Shown in pieces: positions 10,704-22,929 of a DNA stretch of 64,000 bases. Position 1 is the stretch's first letter. Every line of letters starts with the position of its first letter. The stretch comes from Euryodendron excelsum. Its lineage: Eukaryota; Streptophyta; Magnoliopsida; Ericales; Pentaphylacaceae. The notes beneath the pieces are model-generated. The model was not told the DNA's origin and made no database searches. It saw only the letters and a list, made by a program, of their open reading frames with translations. The stretch covers positions 25,846,318-25,910,317 of the forward strand of contig CM065379.1 in assembly GCA_033060915.1 (NCBI GenBank), in the 5' to 3' direction. Both the position numbers and the translations under genes were made by a program.

Positions 10704-11708
10704 GTCTTTGCTTGTCAAAGACAGAAAACGATAAAAGTAAGTGTCCCATGGTGACCGCGAGGCAGTCGGAGGGACAGACACTAGAAATCTTTCGATAACG
10801 GGGGTCAAAAACGGATAATGGGCCAAAAAGGCCTTCGAAAATGAGTGTTGGCGGGAAAAAGGGCAAAACTGCCCAGAATTTGAAGGGAATTCATTTTGAC
10901 CTAAGACTTGAGTTTTGAAATCTTATTGGACAGAAAACTTAGAAAGATTTTGGAAAATAGCATTTTAGGAGACATTTTGGAGGTAAGAATTTAAGAACTC
11001 TTTCGGATTTGAAAATTTTTGAGATGGACAAGGATTTAGGATAGAAAACTTTGGAACTTGATAGAAATTTTGGAAGGAAGAATTTTTTGAGTGAAACCTT
11101 GAAAAGTTTTAAGGATTTATTTTGTCTAAGACTCTTTTGAAAGAAAAGTTTGGGGGGGCCAAGATTTGGAAAAAGGGATTTTCTTGAAGAACTAAATCAG
11201 AAAAACTTGGGGATGGATTGAAAAAATTTTAGACATGATTTTGAAAATGATTTTTGACCCTGATTTTCAAAGTAGAATTTGATTTTAAGAAGTGATTTTG
11301 AAAAAGAACTTTTGGAAAACAGAATCAGAAAACCTTTTGAAAACTAACTTTGGAAAGGAAATTTTAGAAGAAAGAATTTTTGAAAACTTTTGGAGGATAA
11401 TAATAAGAAACCATTGGGAAACTAATTTTCGAAAAAGACCTTTTTGAAGAGAAAAAGTCAAGAAACTTTTTGAGAAATTTTTAAGGAACCTTTGATCGTT
11501 GATTTTAGAAAAGGGACTTTGAATGAAAAGTCTAAGAAACTTTTAGGTTGGTCTGAATAGGATGTATATGGAAGTTGTGCCCTTCATTATTATTTTATGT
11601 TTTACCTTTGGTTATTATCATTATTATTTCTTTGTTGCTCTTATTTCTTTATCTTTTGAATTGCATATATCGAATTCTAATACCTCTTACCTTGACTTAC
11701 CTTTTAGG
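10704..11708 (+). other. Untranslated leader and possible intron of the antisense gene in A
   Basis: No ORF is recognised. The first 200 bases match D 56746-56920, then A lacks the GGCGCC-bearing piece present in D at about 56930-57010. A plausible splice donor (GAG|GTAAGA) lies at 10983 and an acceptor (TTTTAG|G) just before ATG 11709. The middle is AG-rich low-complexity DNA. Confidence 0.4.
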
Positions 11709-11900
11709 ATGGCAGGCGCAGGCGATGAGGGTTCTGAGAAGAGTCACTGCTTCGGGAAGATGGCCTAAACAGATTCTTGTCGACAGCCCCAGCCGCTCCA
11801 GGGGTAGTCAGCACTCTGCCAATTGAGCATCTTCTAGCCAGGGTGGGAGGGGGAAGTAGGCCTCTAGTCGACCCCTTCCCTTCGTTGAGCCAACCCCCGA
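11709..11900 (+). pseudogene. Remnant of the antisense plant-mobile-domain gene, element A
   Basis: ATG at 11709 follows TTTTAGG and starts MAGAGDEGSEKSHCFGKMA, then a stop. This matches the N-terminus of the antisense protein in D (MTDAGDDGSEKRRRLGKE) and the one at 34595. Similarity to D fades after about 200 bases and I cannot trace the mobile-domain core in A, so the gene is mostly deleted or replaced. It is antisense to the retrotransposon, between the missing pol and the 3' LTR. An overlapping minus-strand open frame (12210-11704) was not accepted as a gene. Confidence 0.6.
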
Positions 11901-13440
11901 GGATGAGATAGACATTGAGGCTTTCCACTTTTGACTTTTCGGATGGCCGACGCCATTTTGAGCTGACTACGGGTTTGGTATGACGGGCATCCTTCAAATG
12001 AGCAAGACATTTTTGCTGGTCTTTTGGTTGCATGACTTCTCTCTTGTTAGTGTAGCTTGCTTTTTGATAGTGGTTCCCACCTGACCTGTCTTTCTTCCAT
12101 TTTGGGGAATGTGAGCTTGCCCCTACTCCCCATGAGTATGGCTTCCTCCTAGGTCTTCGGGATGGTTCAACTGACATTATGGGACCCACTTTTCCTGATG
12201 GCTGTATCACGATTGTCGCTCTTCAGCTTGGGCTCCATTTTGCAGGATTTTTCTTCTGATCTACGACCCCAGTTTCCTTATGTCCCAATGAAGTTCTTGT
12301 TTCTCTCATTTTGAGTTTGCGACGGATAGGGGATTGGCATACTTCTCAAGATTGGTCAATCTCTCACATGGTGGCCCTAGCTCTGTTTCTCTTGAACTTG
12401 TTGATGTCTCTGCGAGGGGGTGACTCAGTCAGCCGTTAATTGCGTGCATTGCTCGCCAAGATTTGTGGAGGACACTCATATGCCCCTATGGTTGTGGGAT
12501 AGACCTTCATGAACCTTACTAGACTTTGGCAGGGGGGCGATGCTCATTGTTGGGGATGTTCCTCATTATTTCAGCTTTGGGTGTCGGACACTTATTCACT
12601 TCCCCTCTTTTGAAGTCGTTTGATCGGGGAGGTCAAGGGTGGGTCATTCCCCCATTCTCTGTTTCTTGTTGGTCATGGAAATCTGAGCTTTCTGAGGTGT
12701 GGGTCGGTACTGGAGATATCTGAGGGGTGGTTTCAGCTTCTTTTTATGTTTTGCTTTGTTCCCTGTTTCTAATTTGAGAGAAAGAGAAAGACATAGAGTG
12801 AGTTTTATACAAAAACAGTTTAAGAATGCCCCGGTACGGGGTGAATGCGTGTCATACTTTTTTTTTTTTTTATAAATTGAATGTGTGTCCTACTTTTTAT
12901 GAATACACAGGTTCACACAAAATTGGAATTGAATGCATGTTAAAATTTGGGATAATACGCATACATAAATAGAATTAAATGTAATGTTCCCCATTTTTTG
13001 TAATAAGTGCATAGATTTATGTAAGAATTGATTTAAATGCATAACCTACTTCCTTACAAATGAACAAGTTCATACAGGAACGCAGTTAAATGCATGCATA
13101 GATACAAACTACACATGAATCTAAATGGATGTACAGGTTATACATGTCATGGATGCATCAGTACTACATGTATATAAGCTATTTACAAAGAAAATCCCAG
13201 GATTGCCCCTTGGGCCCATACTCTTAGGATTCTGTTCCTTTCCAGGATTCTGCCCCATTTAGTTTTGTCCCATTCTCATCGAGGTGTGATAGCATTTGCA
13301 CCATTCTCCAGGGATTTCGACCTTTTGGTTTGCTATCCTATCCCTACTTTCTACAGGGTTGCTGTTTGGGGTTTTTCGGATCTCACTTGGTTTTTCTCTC
13401 TCTGATTTCCAAAATGCCACCATAGCTCGAGCGACAACTC
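11901..13440. other. Internal region of A without a recognisable gene
   Basis: About 1.5 kb where I recognise no protein. A 168-codon minus-strand frame (12210-11704) has no motif I know. There is an AT-rich stretch with a T run at about 12860 and no clear repeat structure. Confidence 0.4.
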
Positions 13441-14950
13441 GCATGCCCTTTGCAGAGCGATAAACAGCTAAGCCCTTAATCCGAGAAGACTTCTTTTAGG
13501 ATCGTAATGTAGGCTGGGTTTAGAGGTTGTAAGAAACGAAGGGATGTTTTGGCTCAAAGATCTTCTTTTAGTGGGTTGTTAAAACCGTAACCATCTGAGC
13601 ACATCTTGGAGCATGAGATTGCCCCTTGCATTTTCTTCCAATTCTCCTTTTTCAGCCTACTTGTCTTGGTATTGTTCAGCCTTATTTAGACTAAGCAATT
13701 TTCTTTGATCAGAGAGGACTTTAATTTGGACCGTAACGTAGGCTAGGTTAAGGGGTTTATGAATGAACGGGATATGTAAGCTCAAATTTGATGTTGTTTC
13801 CAGTAGGGTTAGATCTGCACCATCCTTGGTTGGTCTTCCACTGGGGTTTCATCCCCTGATGTCCTCCTCTAGCTTTAGAAACATATTTGGCTCATTTAGA
13901 TCAAGCAATCCTTCTCAATCAGAGTGGACTTTAGTAGGGTTGTAATGTAGGCCATAGGTTAGGGTTTAACAAGAAAGGGTAAAGGCTCAAACCTATTTCT
14001 TCTACTGGGTTTCTTTGTAACCTAGGATCACCTTTAGATTTCCTTCTTGCTTTTGACCATATACTTCTCACGGTGAAAACGACTCTTTTCTTTCACCCTT
14101 TCTACGTGCTTTTTGAGGGAAACATGACTCCCTTCTCATTTGATTTTCTTATTATGCCTTTGAAGATGACTCAATCATGGTTTTCTTCAGGCCTTTCTTT
14201 AGATAGATTTTTTTTTTTCTCTTGCCCCTTGGCAACTCCCTTTCTTTACCTTGTCCTTTCTTTTCTTTTATGGAACGACTAATTCTTCGATCCTTTTTCT
14301 TTAGACCTTTTTCTTGGCGGTTTAATCTACCCAATGTGGGCGGTGATCCCTAGGTTGGGTTTTTTCGAGAAAAGGATAGATGGCTCAACAAGTTTGGCAA
14401 GGGGTTTCTTTTTACTGTATGGGAAATGAAATGGTGGCCTCTCTTCATTTTGAATAAGATTGCTTGATCCATAGAGCCTTCATATTACTTCAGCTTGATG
14501 GTCGATGACGTTCTCTGCCAGATCTTTTGCTGCCTGACTGCCCCAGTGTGGGGGGATGGTTTTGGATCAGGGTTGACAAAAAGAAAACTTCCGCTTCCTG
14601 CGAGGCACTAGTGGTTTAAGCAAAGGGAATATTTTTGTGTATGGTAATAGAATTGAGGGCCTCTAATCATTTCAAATTGAATTGCTTAGTCCATAAAGCC
14701 TTTGTACAAAATTTAGACCATATTTCTAGGGATGATGTGTTTCGGCCAGTGAATCCCTAAATATTCTATTGATTCAACTACTCTGTGCTTACCCCGGCGT
14801 GGGGGATGGTTATTGGTTTGGGGACATCTGAATAAAAATCAGTTGCGACTCTAGTGGGCTAAGCAAGGGGTAGTGTTTATTTAGGATAAATAGAACAATG
14901 GCTTCTCATCATTTCGAGGACTTGGCTGCCCATCACTTAGCTAGGATATC
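13440..14950. repeat. Two degenerate 200-250-bp tandem repeat arrays in the internal region of A
   Basis: In the first array, GTAATGTAGGC or GTAACGTAGGC recurs at about 13507, 13731 and 13941, each preceded by a CAAGCAATY...CAGAG segment. In the second, CCAATGTGGG / CCCCAGTGTGGGG / CCCCGGCGTGGGG recur near 14329, 14541 and 14791, each followed by a GGAAATGAAATGG-like and a TTGCTT(G/A)(A/G)TCCATA segment. Element D has shorter versions at about 60450-61300. The region lies between the antisense gene and the place where D has gag. Confidence 0.65.
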
Positions 14951-15700
14951 ACGCAAGAGTCGCCTTTTCAATGAACTCTATACCTTTTTTATGAGACTAT
15001 CTCCTTCCTATCTCTCACTCTCTTTTTGTCTCTCAAAGGTTTTGACCCCCTTTTGAATGGGTTGCCTATGCTATCCCATCCTTTAAGTCGAGTCAGTACT
15101 GAATGGGAAAAAATCCTTAAAAGTAATATTCATCCACAAAAGTATGAGACAAATGGGATAAACTAGAAACTATCCATTTTCATTTTTTTCTCTTTTTTTT
15201 TATTTTTTATTTTTTTTAAACATGATTACATGGCATGCAATATTTATTTAAAGAAAATATATGAGAACTAAAAAGGAAAAAGAAAATAGATGAATTTCAT
15301 GAAAACCTCCCTTTTCTAGTGGACCTTTTGGTGAGAACCCTTAACCCTTAATAAGGTTCTGGGACTACATCAACCTCTTGGTGCTTTATTCATCAGGTGT
15401 ATCAATGGAGGGTGAGCTCACGATATTTGTCATGCACTTGGAAGTTAGAGGATGCGTTGTTGCAAGTCTGACAAGACTTCGCAAATGGTGAGATCCTCTT
15501 CTGCATGGATAGTGATTGTCTTGGCATGGCACAAGCGTAGTTGCATAGAGGTAATGTCTTGCGGATGGATGGTTAATTATTCCTTCATGTAGGTTCGGCC
15601 TCCTTTAATAGCCCGGCTTATCCTTAAATGAGCTTGAATTGGGCATGATACTAGAGGGGTTTTCATGAGTTCGGTTGTGCCCTTTGACCTGAAAAAGAAA
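14951..15700. other. Internal region of A where D carries gag; no gag found
   Basis: By alignment of the flanks with D (61100 and 63000), this interval replaces the gag region. I see no gag motifs (no WF-R-L segment and no zinc knuckle) on either strand, only AT-rich sequence with a T run at about 15185-15220. Confidence 0.5.
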
Positions 15701-15729
15701 AGAAAAACAAAACGTAGTTAGCATGTGGA

Positions 15730-16960
15730 GTTGGGGGTTCTATGCAATGTATGTCCTATGGAGGTCCCTTCTTTGAGGGAGTCTAGGAATGATGACAAGT
15801 CTGTTTTGGAGGTGGGTTTTTGCCCCTATTATGCAATACAATACCTCTTCGGCGTGGGCTGGTTAATGATTCCCTATGTGGGCAATCCCGCCTCCATGGA
15901 CTGAGAGAGATTTGGGCCTCTCTCGAGATATGGTTCTATGCATGCCATGAATCCTTAGGGTTTAAGAACCCGTAGGAATTTTGGTAGGTTTGATTAACAT
16001 GAGATCGGATTACTCCTTTCTCTCTACGGTTGATTAGATGCATGAGAACGAAATGACTCGAGTTTCTTGGAACTCTTGTCTTGCAATGGATATGGGTGCA
16101 TGAGCATAAAAGAAGTGAATATACGAGCAATATGATAACAATGAATAAATGGTTTAGGAAAAACCACCTTCTTGTCTTGCTTCTGCCTTCGGTTCTCTTG
16201 GTGTTTGGAGATGAGGAGGGGGAGGATAGAAGACAAAAATAAAAAAGAAGTCAGTGCCTTGATTTGAAAATTTTTATGTAATGCATGTCCTAAGGATGCT
16301 CCTACTTAGAGGGGAGACTATACTTGATGCATTGACTCACTTTTGGAGATATGGGATTTGCCCCTGTATGCAGACACCTTATCGTCAGGGAGGAACCCTT
16401 GGCCATTCATGCATTCATTCATAAAATAAAGAAGTACATTAAATTTTGTGTTTGAGATACAAAAGAATTAAAATACATTTTAATAGGGGGAGGGGGAACA
16501 TTTTCCTTTGGACTTCCACCTATCTACTTTTACAAAAGGAAAAACCTAAACTACACTTGAGTCTTCGGATTCGCCTTCCTTGGATTTGATGTCAAGGAGG
16601 TCGCTGAGAGACCTTGTTGATTGATTGCCCCTTGTCTTCTTGGCAATCCTATCTCCGTGAGCATAGAGGGATTGGGGCCCCTCTTATGGAATGAATCGAG
16701 ATGCATGTAATGAGTCCTTAGGGTTACGCGGGAACCCTTAGGGTTTGGGTAGATTTAATGCAAGGGAGAGTGACGTTGGTGTCATTCTCAATGGGTTGAT
16801 CATATGCATGAGAATGCAGTGACTTGAGTTACTTGGAACTCTTGTCTTGACATGGAATATTGAATGCATGAACATGAATATGCAAAAAGTATAAGGAAAG
16901 AAAGTACAATTGAAGTAGACATGCATGCATGAACAGTTAGTCAAGCATTATAACAGTATA
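15730..16960 (-). repeat. Diverged duplicated leader block, element A
   Basis: Two related segments, roughly 15730-16250 and 16270-16960. Both carry GCAATGTATGTCCTA / GTAATGCATGTCCTAAG, TTTGCCCCT..ATGCA, CCTTAGGGTT and CTTGGAACTCTTGTCTTG(C/A). D has a single copy at 63000-63620. No gene is visible; this is the 5' leader of the element, upstream of where gag would start. Confidence 0.55.
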
Positions 16961-17635
16961 AACACAAGCATTATAACAGCAGGTATAAATGAAAGTAAAA
17001 ACAGTCGCCCTTTCCTCCGTGATTTTGAAAACAGTGCTCGTGTTCTAAATCCAGCAGAGGTTCGGCTATGCATGGTGTCTATATGAGTATGAGGTTGAGG
17101 GTTGACTAATGCGTCCTAAAAAGGCTTTGTCCCCGGATCTTCAAGCCTAGGCCCACTCCCTGAGGTGGTGCCATGATCGGTTGGTGATCCGAGCGGGGGA
17201 ACCATTAAGAGGCCGTAGGCGAAGAAACTGACACAGCATCTTGCCCACAACCAATATACCGTTCCCCCTTTCTAACTAGAAAGAACATATCAGTGTATGC
17301 AAATATGCAGAATGCAAGTGCACATGCAGTGTGTGTGTGATTTTTAAAAGTGGAGGAAAGAGCCCAACAACTCCCATTCATCTTGTACATCACATTCATG
17401 CAAAGCAGTTAATAAAACTTAAGCAAAAAGCGCACCTACAAGACAAAGATGCAAGTGTCAGTATGTGGATGACAAACATAATATAAGATAATATGAGTAG
17501 ATGCATGTATTTTGAAAACAATTTTGAAAATTTGGTTTTGAAAATTTGAAGTAAATAGGATTGAACCAAGTTAATTGAAGACTCTACATGGGTAAAGGGT
17601 AAAGAGACATGACTAATGGCCTAACCCTTTAAGTA
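16961..17635 (-). other. 5' leader of element A next to the PBS
   Basis: Untranslated leader closely matching D 63700-64000 (for example GCAGAGGTTCGGCTATGCAT near 17055 and GACACAGCAT near 17233). No ORF was recognised. Confidence 0.6.
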
Positions 17636-17653
17636 TCCCCAGTGGAGTCGCCA
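17636..17653 (-). other. Primer-binding site of element A (tRNA-Arg type)
   Basis: The minus strand reads TGGCGACTCCACTGGGGA two bases after the 5' LTR end. Its complement, TCCCCAGTGGAGTCGCCA, fits the 3' end of a plant tRNA-Arg including CCA. Ogre/TAT elements are known to use tRNA-Arg-type primers. The tRNA match is from memory of the family. Confidence 0.85.
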
Positions 17654-20600
17654 GCTGTCGCGCCCAGATTTTTCGCGCCCGAGGAATACTCACCCAAGCG
17701 GGAAAAACGCTGTACTCTCTCGTTAGAACTCACCCTCCCAAAAGAATGAGTGCGACTAGGTTTGAATTGAAAATTTGATTTGAATAAAGGGCTTTTGAAA
17801 AAGGTTCGGAGTCGCCACCTAACTTGATTGAGATGAGTTAGGTCACCTAAAAACTAAGAATAATCCGAAGACTACACTTAGGGTTTTTAGAAAACAATTT
17901 GAAAATATCTCCTCAAGAGAGGGTTTTTTAGGAAAACAGGTTGTTTGGCAACCTTTGGAAAACATTTAGCCCTTTTTGAAAAATAACTCCTTTTTGGTCT
18001 TTGAAATCAGTGATTCTAGGTTCGGAGGTTGGTTACGTGTAGGGAAGACGCACTAAGCTATCACCCTACCCCGCCCTTTCGGTACCTACATGTCAATCTA
18101 CCCTAGATTCCTATGAGAGTCTTTAATTAACAAATGTTCAACCCTATTTACTTTAGAAAAACTATGTTTAAAAAGAAACTAACATGATGCATGATATGCA
18201 AGTGCCATAGAAGAGAATAGATTTGGAAATAAATTTGAAAAGAATTTGATTTGAAAATAAATTTGAAGAGATGGAATTGAAATTGGAAACTTTGAAAATT
18301 GAAAGTAGAAATTTGAAAATGGAATTTGAGATTTGAAAAGATTTTGAAAACCACACCCATGAGGGTGGAATTGAAAGTTTGAAAAGTGTTATGACCGCAC
18401 CTATGAAGGTTGCCTACGTATCCCTTTGGGGGAACCAGGTCAGTCGTAGTTCGGACCGGAGTCCGATTGAAAATAGAAGAGTGGATTTGAAGAAGGAGAT
18501 TGAATTGGAAATTGAATTTGATTTGAAATTAGAAAAGGAGATAAGAAATTGGAATTGTTTTGGAAAGATTGAGGTTTAGGAAACCTAGACTTAGGAACGA
18601 TTTGACTCGATCTGGAGGGTTTAGGAGATTAAGAAAAGGTTAGATTTAGGAAAGGTTGAATTAGGAAAGGTTCGATTTAGGAAAGTCTCGAATTAGGAAA
18701 GTTTCATCTTTGGAAAGCTTTGAATTTGGAATGTTTCAACTTTAGGAAAGTTTAGAAATTGGAAGGTTTTGAAAATTGGAAAGTTTTGAATTTAGAAAGT
18801 TTTGAAATAGGGAAGTTTTGAAAGTAGAAAAGTTTTGTTTTAGGAAAGGTTTGAAAAAGGAAAGTTTTAGGAAATGTTTGAATTAAGAAAGTTTCAACTT
18901 AAGAAAGTCCTAAATTAAGAAAGTTTTGATTTTAGAAAAATCTTAGATTTGGAAAGATTTGAAGTTTAAGAGAGTTTAGAATGTAGAAAGTTTTTAGGTT
19001 TAAAAAGATTTAACTTAAGAAAATTTCAAATTTAGAAAGTTTCAAATTTGGAAAGATTTGAAATTTAGAAAATTTTAGATTTAGAAAGTTTAAGAGTTTT
19101 AGAAAATCTTGAGATTAGGAAAGGTTTGAGTTTAGGAAAGATTTGAAAGCTTGAATTTGAAAAAGATTTTGGAAAGGGGTAGAATTAGGAAAGGGTTGAA
19201 CTAAGAAAGATTTGAAAGTTGAGTTTCAAAGTTTAGGAAAGATTTTTATGTTCAAGTTTTGGAAACTTAAGATTTAGGAATGTGGAGGATTAGGAAGGAT
19301 TTGAATTAGGAAATATTTGGATTCGGAAGGGATTGGATTTTGTTTCTAAAAGCAAAGGTTTGATTTTTTTTCAAAAAACGGAGGATTGGATCTAGTTTCC
19401 TAAACGGGGAGATTTGATTTGGTTTCCTAAAGGGAAGATAGCATTTGGCAAAGATTTGGAAAGGGAGATTCTAGAAACCCTAGATTTGGAAAATTATAGT
19501 TTCGACGTAGAAAATAAGTTTTGGAAACGTGTATTGTTTGGACGTGAAAACAAGAGGTTTTGGAAACCTAGGTTTGGGGCAAAGTTTGAAAACCATGTTT
19601 TTGGGAAAAAGATTAGGGTTTCCTAATTGTGAGCTCTAAGGCTTGACTTGGGCTCTAAGGAAAGAGTTTTTGGAAAGTGCATTTTTAGAAACGAAGGTTT
19701 TCTAGAAGGGAAATCCTAGGGAGAAGCTTTTTGGAAAGTGAATTTGGAAAGAGAGTTTTTGGAAAGATTTTTGGAAAGAAGGAGTTTTTGGAAAGTGTGT
19801 TTTTAGAAACGAAGATTTTAGAAGGAAAATCCTAGAGAGGAAATTTCTAGAAGGGAGATTTTAGAAAGAGAGTTTTTTAGAAAGGTTTTTGGAGAGAGTT
19901 TTTAGGAAGGTGAATCTAGGGAGTGTTTTTGGAAAGAGATTTTAAAGAGGAGGAGTTTTGGAAAGGAGTTGAAAAAGGAAATTTTGAAAAATAAATTTTG
20001 TAAGGGTGTTTTTGAAAACAATTTTGGAGAGGAGAGTTTTAGGAAAGTATGTTGAAAAAGAGATTTTTAGGAAGAGATTTTTGAAGAGAGATTTTTTTGG
20101 AAAGTATGAAAACGTCTCACTTTTCTAAAGCAATTCTAGCCATAGGAAGGCTAGAAACACTTTAGGAAAGTGGTTTTTGAAAATAACAAGGAATTGAAAA
20201 TATGGACCATGTGGGTCACTTTGAATGTAACACTTTCCTAAAGCAACCCTAGCCATGGAAAGGCTAGGATCACCCTAGAATTATGGTTTTGAAAACAAGT
20301 TTTTGAAAAAGAGATTTTGATGCAATTTTGAAAACAAGTTCGAAAACGGTTTTTGGAAGATGCAAGACTATGATATGCACAATGCAATTTGGGGTCGTGA
20401 ACATACAAGGTTAAGGCTTCACCACATAATCAAGGGGGCCGGACCCATGTGGTCTTTGGTTAGACTAGAAGAAAGCCCCTGACACGGTGACTTTCCAATA
20501 GCCCAATCCTCATATGGACCGGGAATCCCCTTGTTTCAAGCATGCAAAGAAAGGGGGGGAAAGAGATGGGGGATTAAAATAGAGAAAACCCAAGTGGGTT

Positions 20601-20966
20601 AGAGAGAGAAGAGAGAGGGGGGAAGTGCGGAAATTTAAATAGGGAGCCTACCTTGTTTCTTGTTTATTTTGCGCGCCGTGCAGTCTTCGGTTTTTGGTCT
20701 TCGTCTTGATCTTCGTCTTCAGTCTTCAACAGTTGTCTTCAAGCTTTGGATGGCAGCTCTTTAAGCCTTCAAAGAGTGGTTGAAGGCTAATGTATAAGTG
20801 TATAGGGGAGTGTATGAGTGTATAGGACGCTAGGGTTTGTGTATAGTGGCTAGGGTTTGGGAAAACCTAGGGAGGCTAGGGTTTTGGAGATGTTCGAGCT
20901 CTATATATCGAAGTATAGGGTTTTTAGGTTAAGTTTGCAGACCCTCTTCACATTGAACGAGGCTCT

Positions 20967-21052
20967 GTATTTATAGAGGGAAGACAAACCTAGGGCCTGT
21001 TGCAGTGGCGCTAGGCCAAATTATACACTGGCGCCACTAGGAGTGGCGCCAG
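20967..21052 (-). promoter_or_regulatory. Promoter of the A 5' LTR
   Basis: TATAAATAC on the minus strand (20975-20967) with TGGCGCCACTAGG..TGGCGCCA palindromes upstream (about 21028-21052). This would drive the element's genomic RNA. Confidence 0.7.
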
Positions 21053-21289
21053 CCATTTAGGAAACAATTAAGGTCGGCAAGCAACATATCTTTGACTAGA
21101 TTTGGGCGCCTATACTAGTGACTACCATGTAAATTTTAGCCTGGCTTCACTAGGAGTGACTCCGAAAAGTTCGGGAATGATTTAAAGGAGTCGGGAATGA
21201 CCTGGAAGGCCGGAAAGGAGCAGGAACACTTAGAATAGTGTCCTGGAGGTATTTGTCTTGAAAAATGAAGATAAGGTGGGTCAGAAAGG

Positions 21290-21960
21290 TTGACTGAGCC
21301 TTTAGGGGCAAAACGATCAATCGGACTAGGAAACTGCCGAGACAGACTCGGACTGTCCCGGAAGAAGACTTGAGATCTGGAAACATTATTTAGAATGTTC
21401 CCAGAGGTTGCCGGTTTGATTTCCTAAGCCGGCATGGTCGAAAAAGGAGACCGGCCCACCAGGGGCAAAACAGTCATTTTGTACCGGGTTTGCCGGAACT
21501 GATTCGGAATGGTTCGGAAAGGTAAAGGAAGGTCGAGAACACTATAAAAAGTATTCTCGGGACATTACCGGTTTGATACCCAGAGCCGGTGTGGTCGAAG
21601 AAGGAGACCGGCCCTCTAGGGGTAAAACGGTCATTTTGTACCGGGTTGGCCGGAACTAACTCAGAATGATCCGGAAAAGTAAAGGAAGATTGAGAATACT
21701 ATAAAAAGTATTCTCGGGAGGTTGCCGGTTTGATAGCCAGAGCCGGTGTAGTCGAAGAAGGAGACCGGCCCTCTAGGGGCAAAACGGTCATTTTGTACCG
21801 GGTTGGCCGGAACTAACTCGGAATGGTCCGGAAAGGTAAAGGAAGGTCGGGAACACTATAAAAAGTATTCTTGGGACATTACCGGTTTGATACCCAGAGC
21901 CGGTGTGGTTCCCGGGGCATTCGGATGCTTAGGGGCAAAATGGTCATCTTGACCGAAAAG
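21290..21960 (-). repeat. About 157-bp repeats in the A 5' LTR
   Basis: Four copies with GGGGCAAAACGGTC-like and ACTATAAAAAGTATTCTC landmarks. Confidence 0.8.
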
Positions 21961-22040
21961 TCTCGGAAAAGGTCCTAAGGGTAGTCTGATCCTTTTTCAC
22001 CGAAGTGAGCTAAAAAACACGGGTATTGACCTAGGTTTGG

Positions 22041-22705
22041 AGTGTTTCCGCCACTCTAACGGTGTGAGTATTTCCGCTAATCGGACGAGGTTGATGATTT
22101 ATGAGTATTTCCGCTACTTGGACGAGGTTGATGATTTGTGAGTATTTCCGCTACTCGGACGAGATTGAGTATTTCCGCTACTCTAACGTTTCTGTGAGTA
22201 TTTCCACTACTCTAACGGCTCTGTGAGTATTTCTGCTACTCTAACGGTTGAGTATTTCCGCTACTCTAACGGTTCTGTGAATATTTCCGCTACTCTAATG
22301 GTTGAGTATTTCCGCTACTCTAACGGCTCTGTGAGTATTTCCGCTACTCTAACGGTTGCGTATTTCCGCTACTCTAACAGCTCTGTGAGTATTTCCGCTA
22401 CTCTAACGGTTTTGTGAGTAGTTTTGCTACTCGGACCGTCTCGAGGAATAAACTATCTCGAGAGAGGGATTGGAAAGGGGTCTTACCGTCTCCGAAGAGA
22501 CGTGCCTGGATTGGAACCGTCTCGAGGAATAAACTGTCTCGAGAGAGAGATTGGAAAGGGGTCTTACCGTCTCCGAAGAGACATGCCTGGATTGTGAGTG
22601 TTTCCGCCACTCTAACGGTTTTGTGAGTGTTTCCGCCACTCTAACGGTTTTGTGAGTGTTTCCGCCACTCTAACGGTTCTGTGAGTAGTTTTGCTACTCG
22701 GACTG
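22041..22705 (-). repeat. 29-bp minisatellite in the A 5' LTR
   Basis: Tandem GAGTATTTCCGCTACTC units flank two 81-bp CTCGAG segments (about 22425-22590). The long frames on both strands through this array come from the repeat unit, not genes. Confidence 0.9.
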
Positions 22706-22929
22706 TCTCGAGGAATAAACTGTCTCGAGAGAAGGATTGGAATTGGAAAAAGAAAGGACAATGCCCCTAAGGGCATTTTGGTCATTTTGCCTCTATTTGG
22801 GCCTGACAGGCTCGCGAAGCGATGGAAAGACGAAATTTGGACCTAGAGAATTGGTTTTGATAGGAATATGCCCACAATGACTCTGGACGGAGTGTAGACT
22901 GCTGAGAGGTCAAAAATGGGGTGCTTACA

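Larger units (their letters stand above)
128..22929 (-). mobile_element. Element A: non-autonomous giant-LTR retrotransposon (TAT/Ogre-like), complete ends
   Basis: On the minus strand this runs 5' LTR (22929-17656), PBS (17653-17636), a 7-kb internal region with no recognisable gag or pol, a polypurine tract (10703-10687) and a 3' LTR (10686-128) that is itself split by a solo LTR. The LTRs start TGTAAGCACC and end GGGCGCGACA. The PBS, the polypurine tract and the remnant of an antisense plant-mobile-domain gene put it in the TAT/Ogre branch of Ty3/gypsy; that assignment is inferred from architecture. It must have used proteins from a relative. The flanking five bases do not match (gagac on the left, ctgtc on the right), so the expected target-site duplication is absent. 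Confidence 0.85.
17656..22929 (-). repeat. 5' LTR of element A (5274 bp)
   Basis: Uninterrupted minus-oriented LTR from TGTAAGCACCCC (22929) to GGGCGCGACA (17656), ending two bases before the PBS. It carries a PBS-like decamer (17808-17817), a hairpin block (about 18039-18069), an AG-rich leader (about 18180-20110), a TATA box (20975-20967), 157-bp repeats (about 21290-21960) and a minisatellite (about 22041-22705). Confidence 0.93.

Noticed and set aside
11704..12210. 168-codon minus-strand frame in element A
   Set aside because: It has no recognisable motif, overlaps the start of the antisense PMD remnant on the other strand, and I see no matching frame in D.
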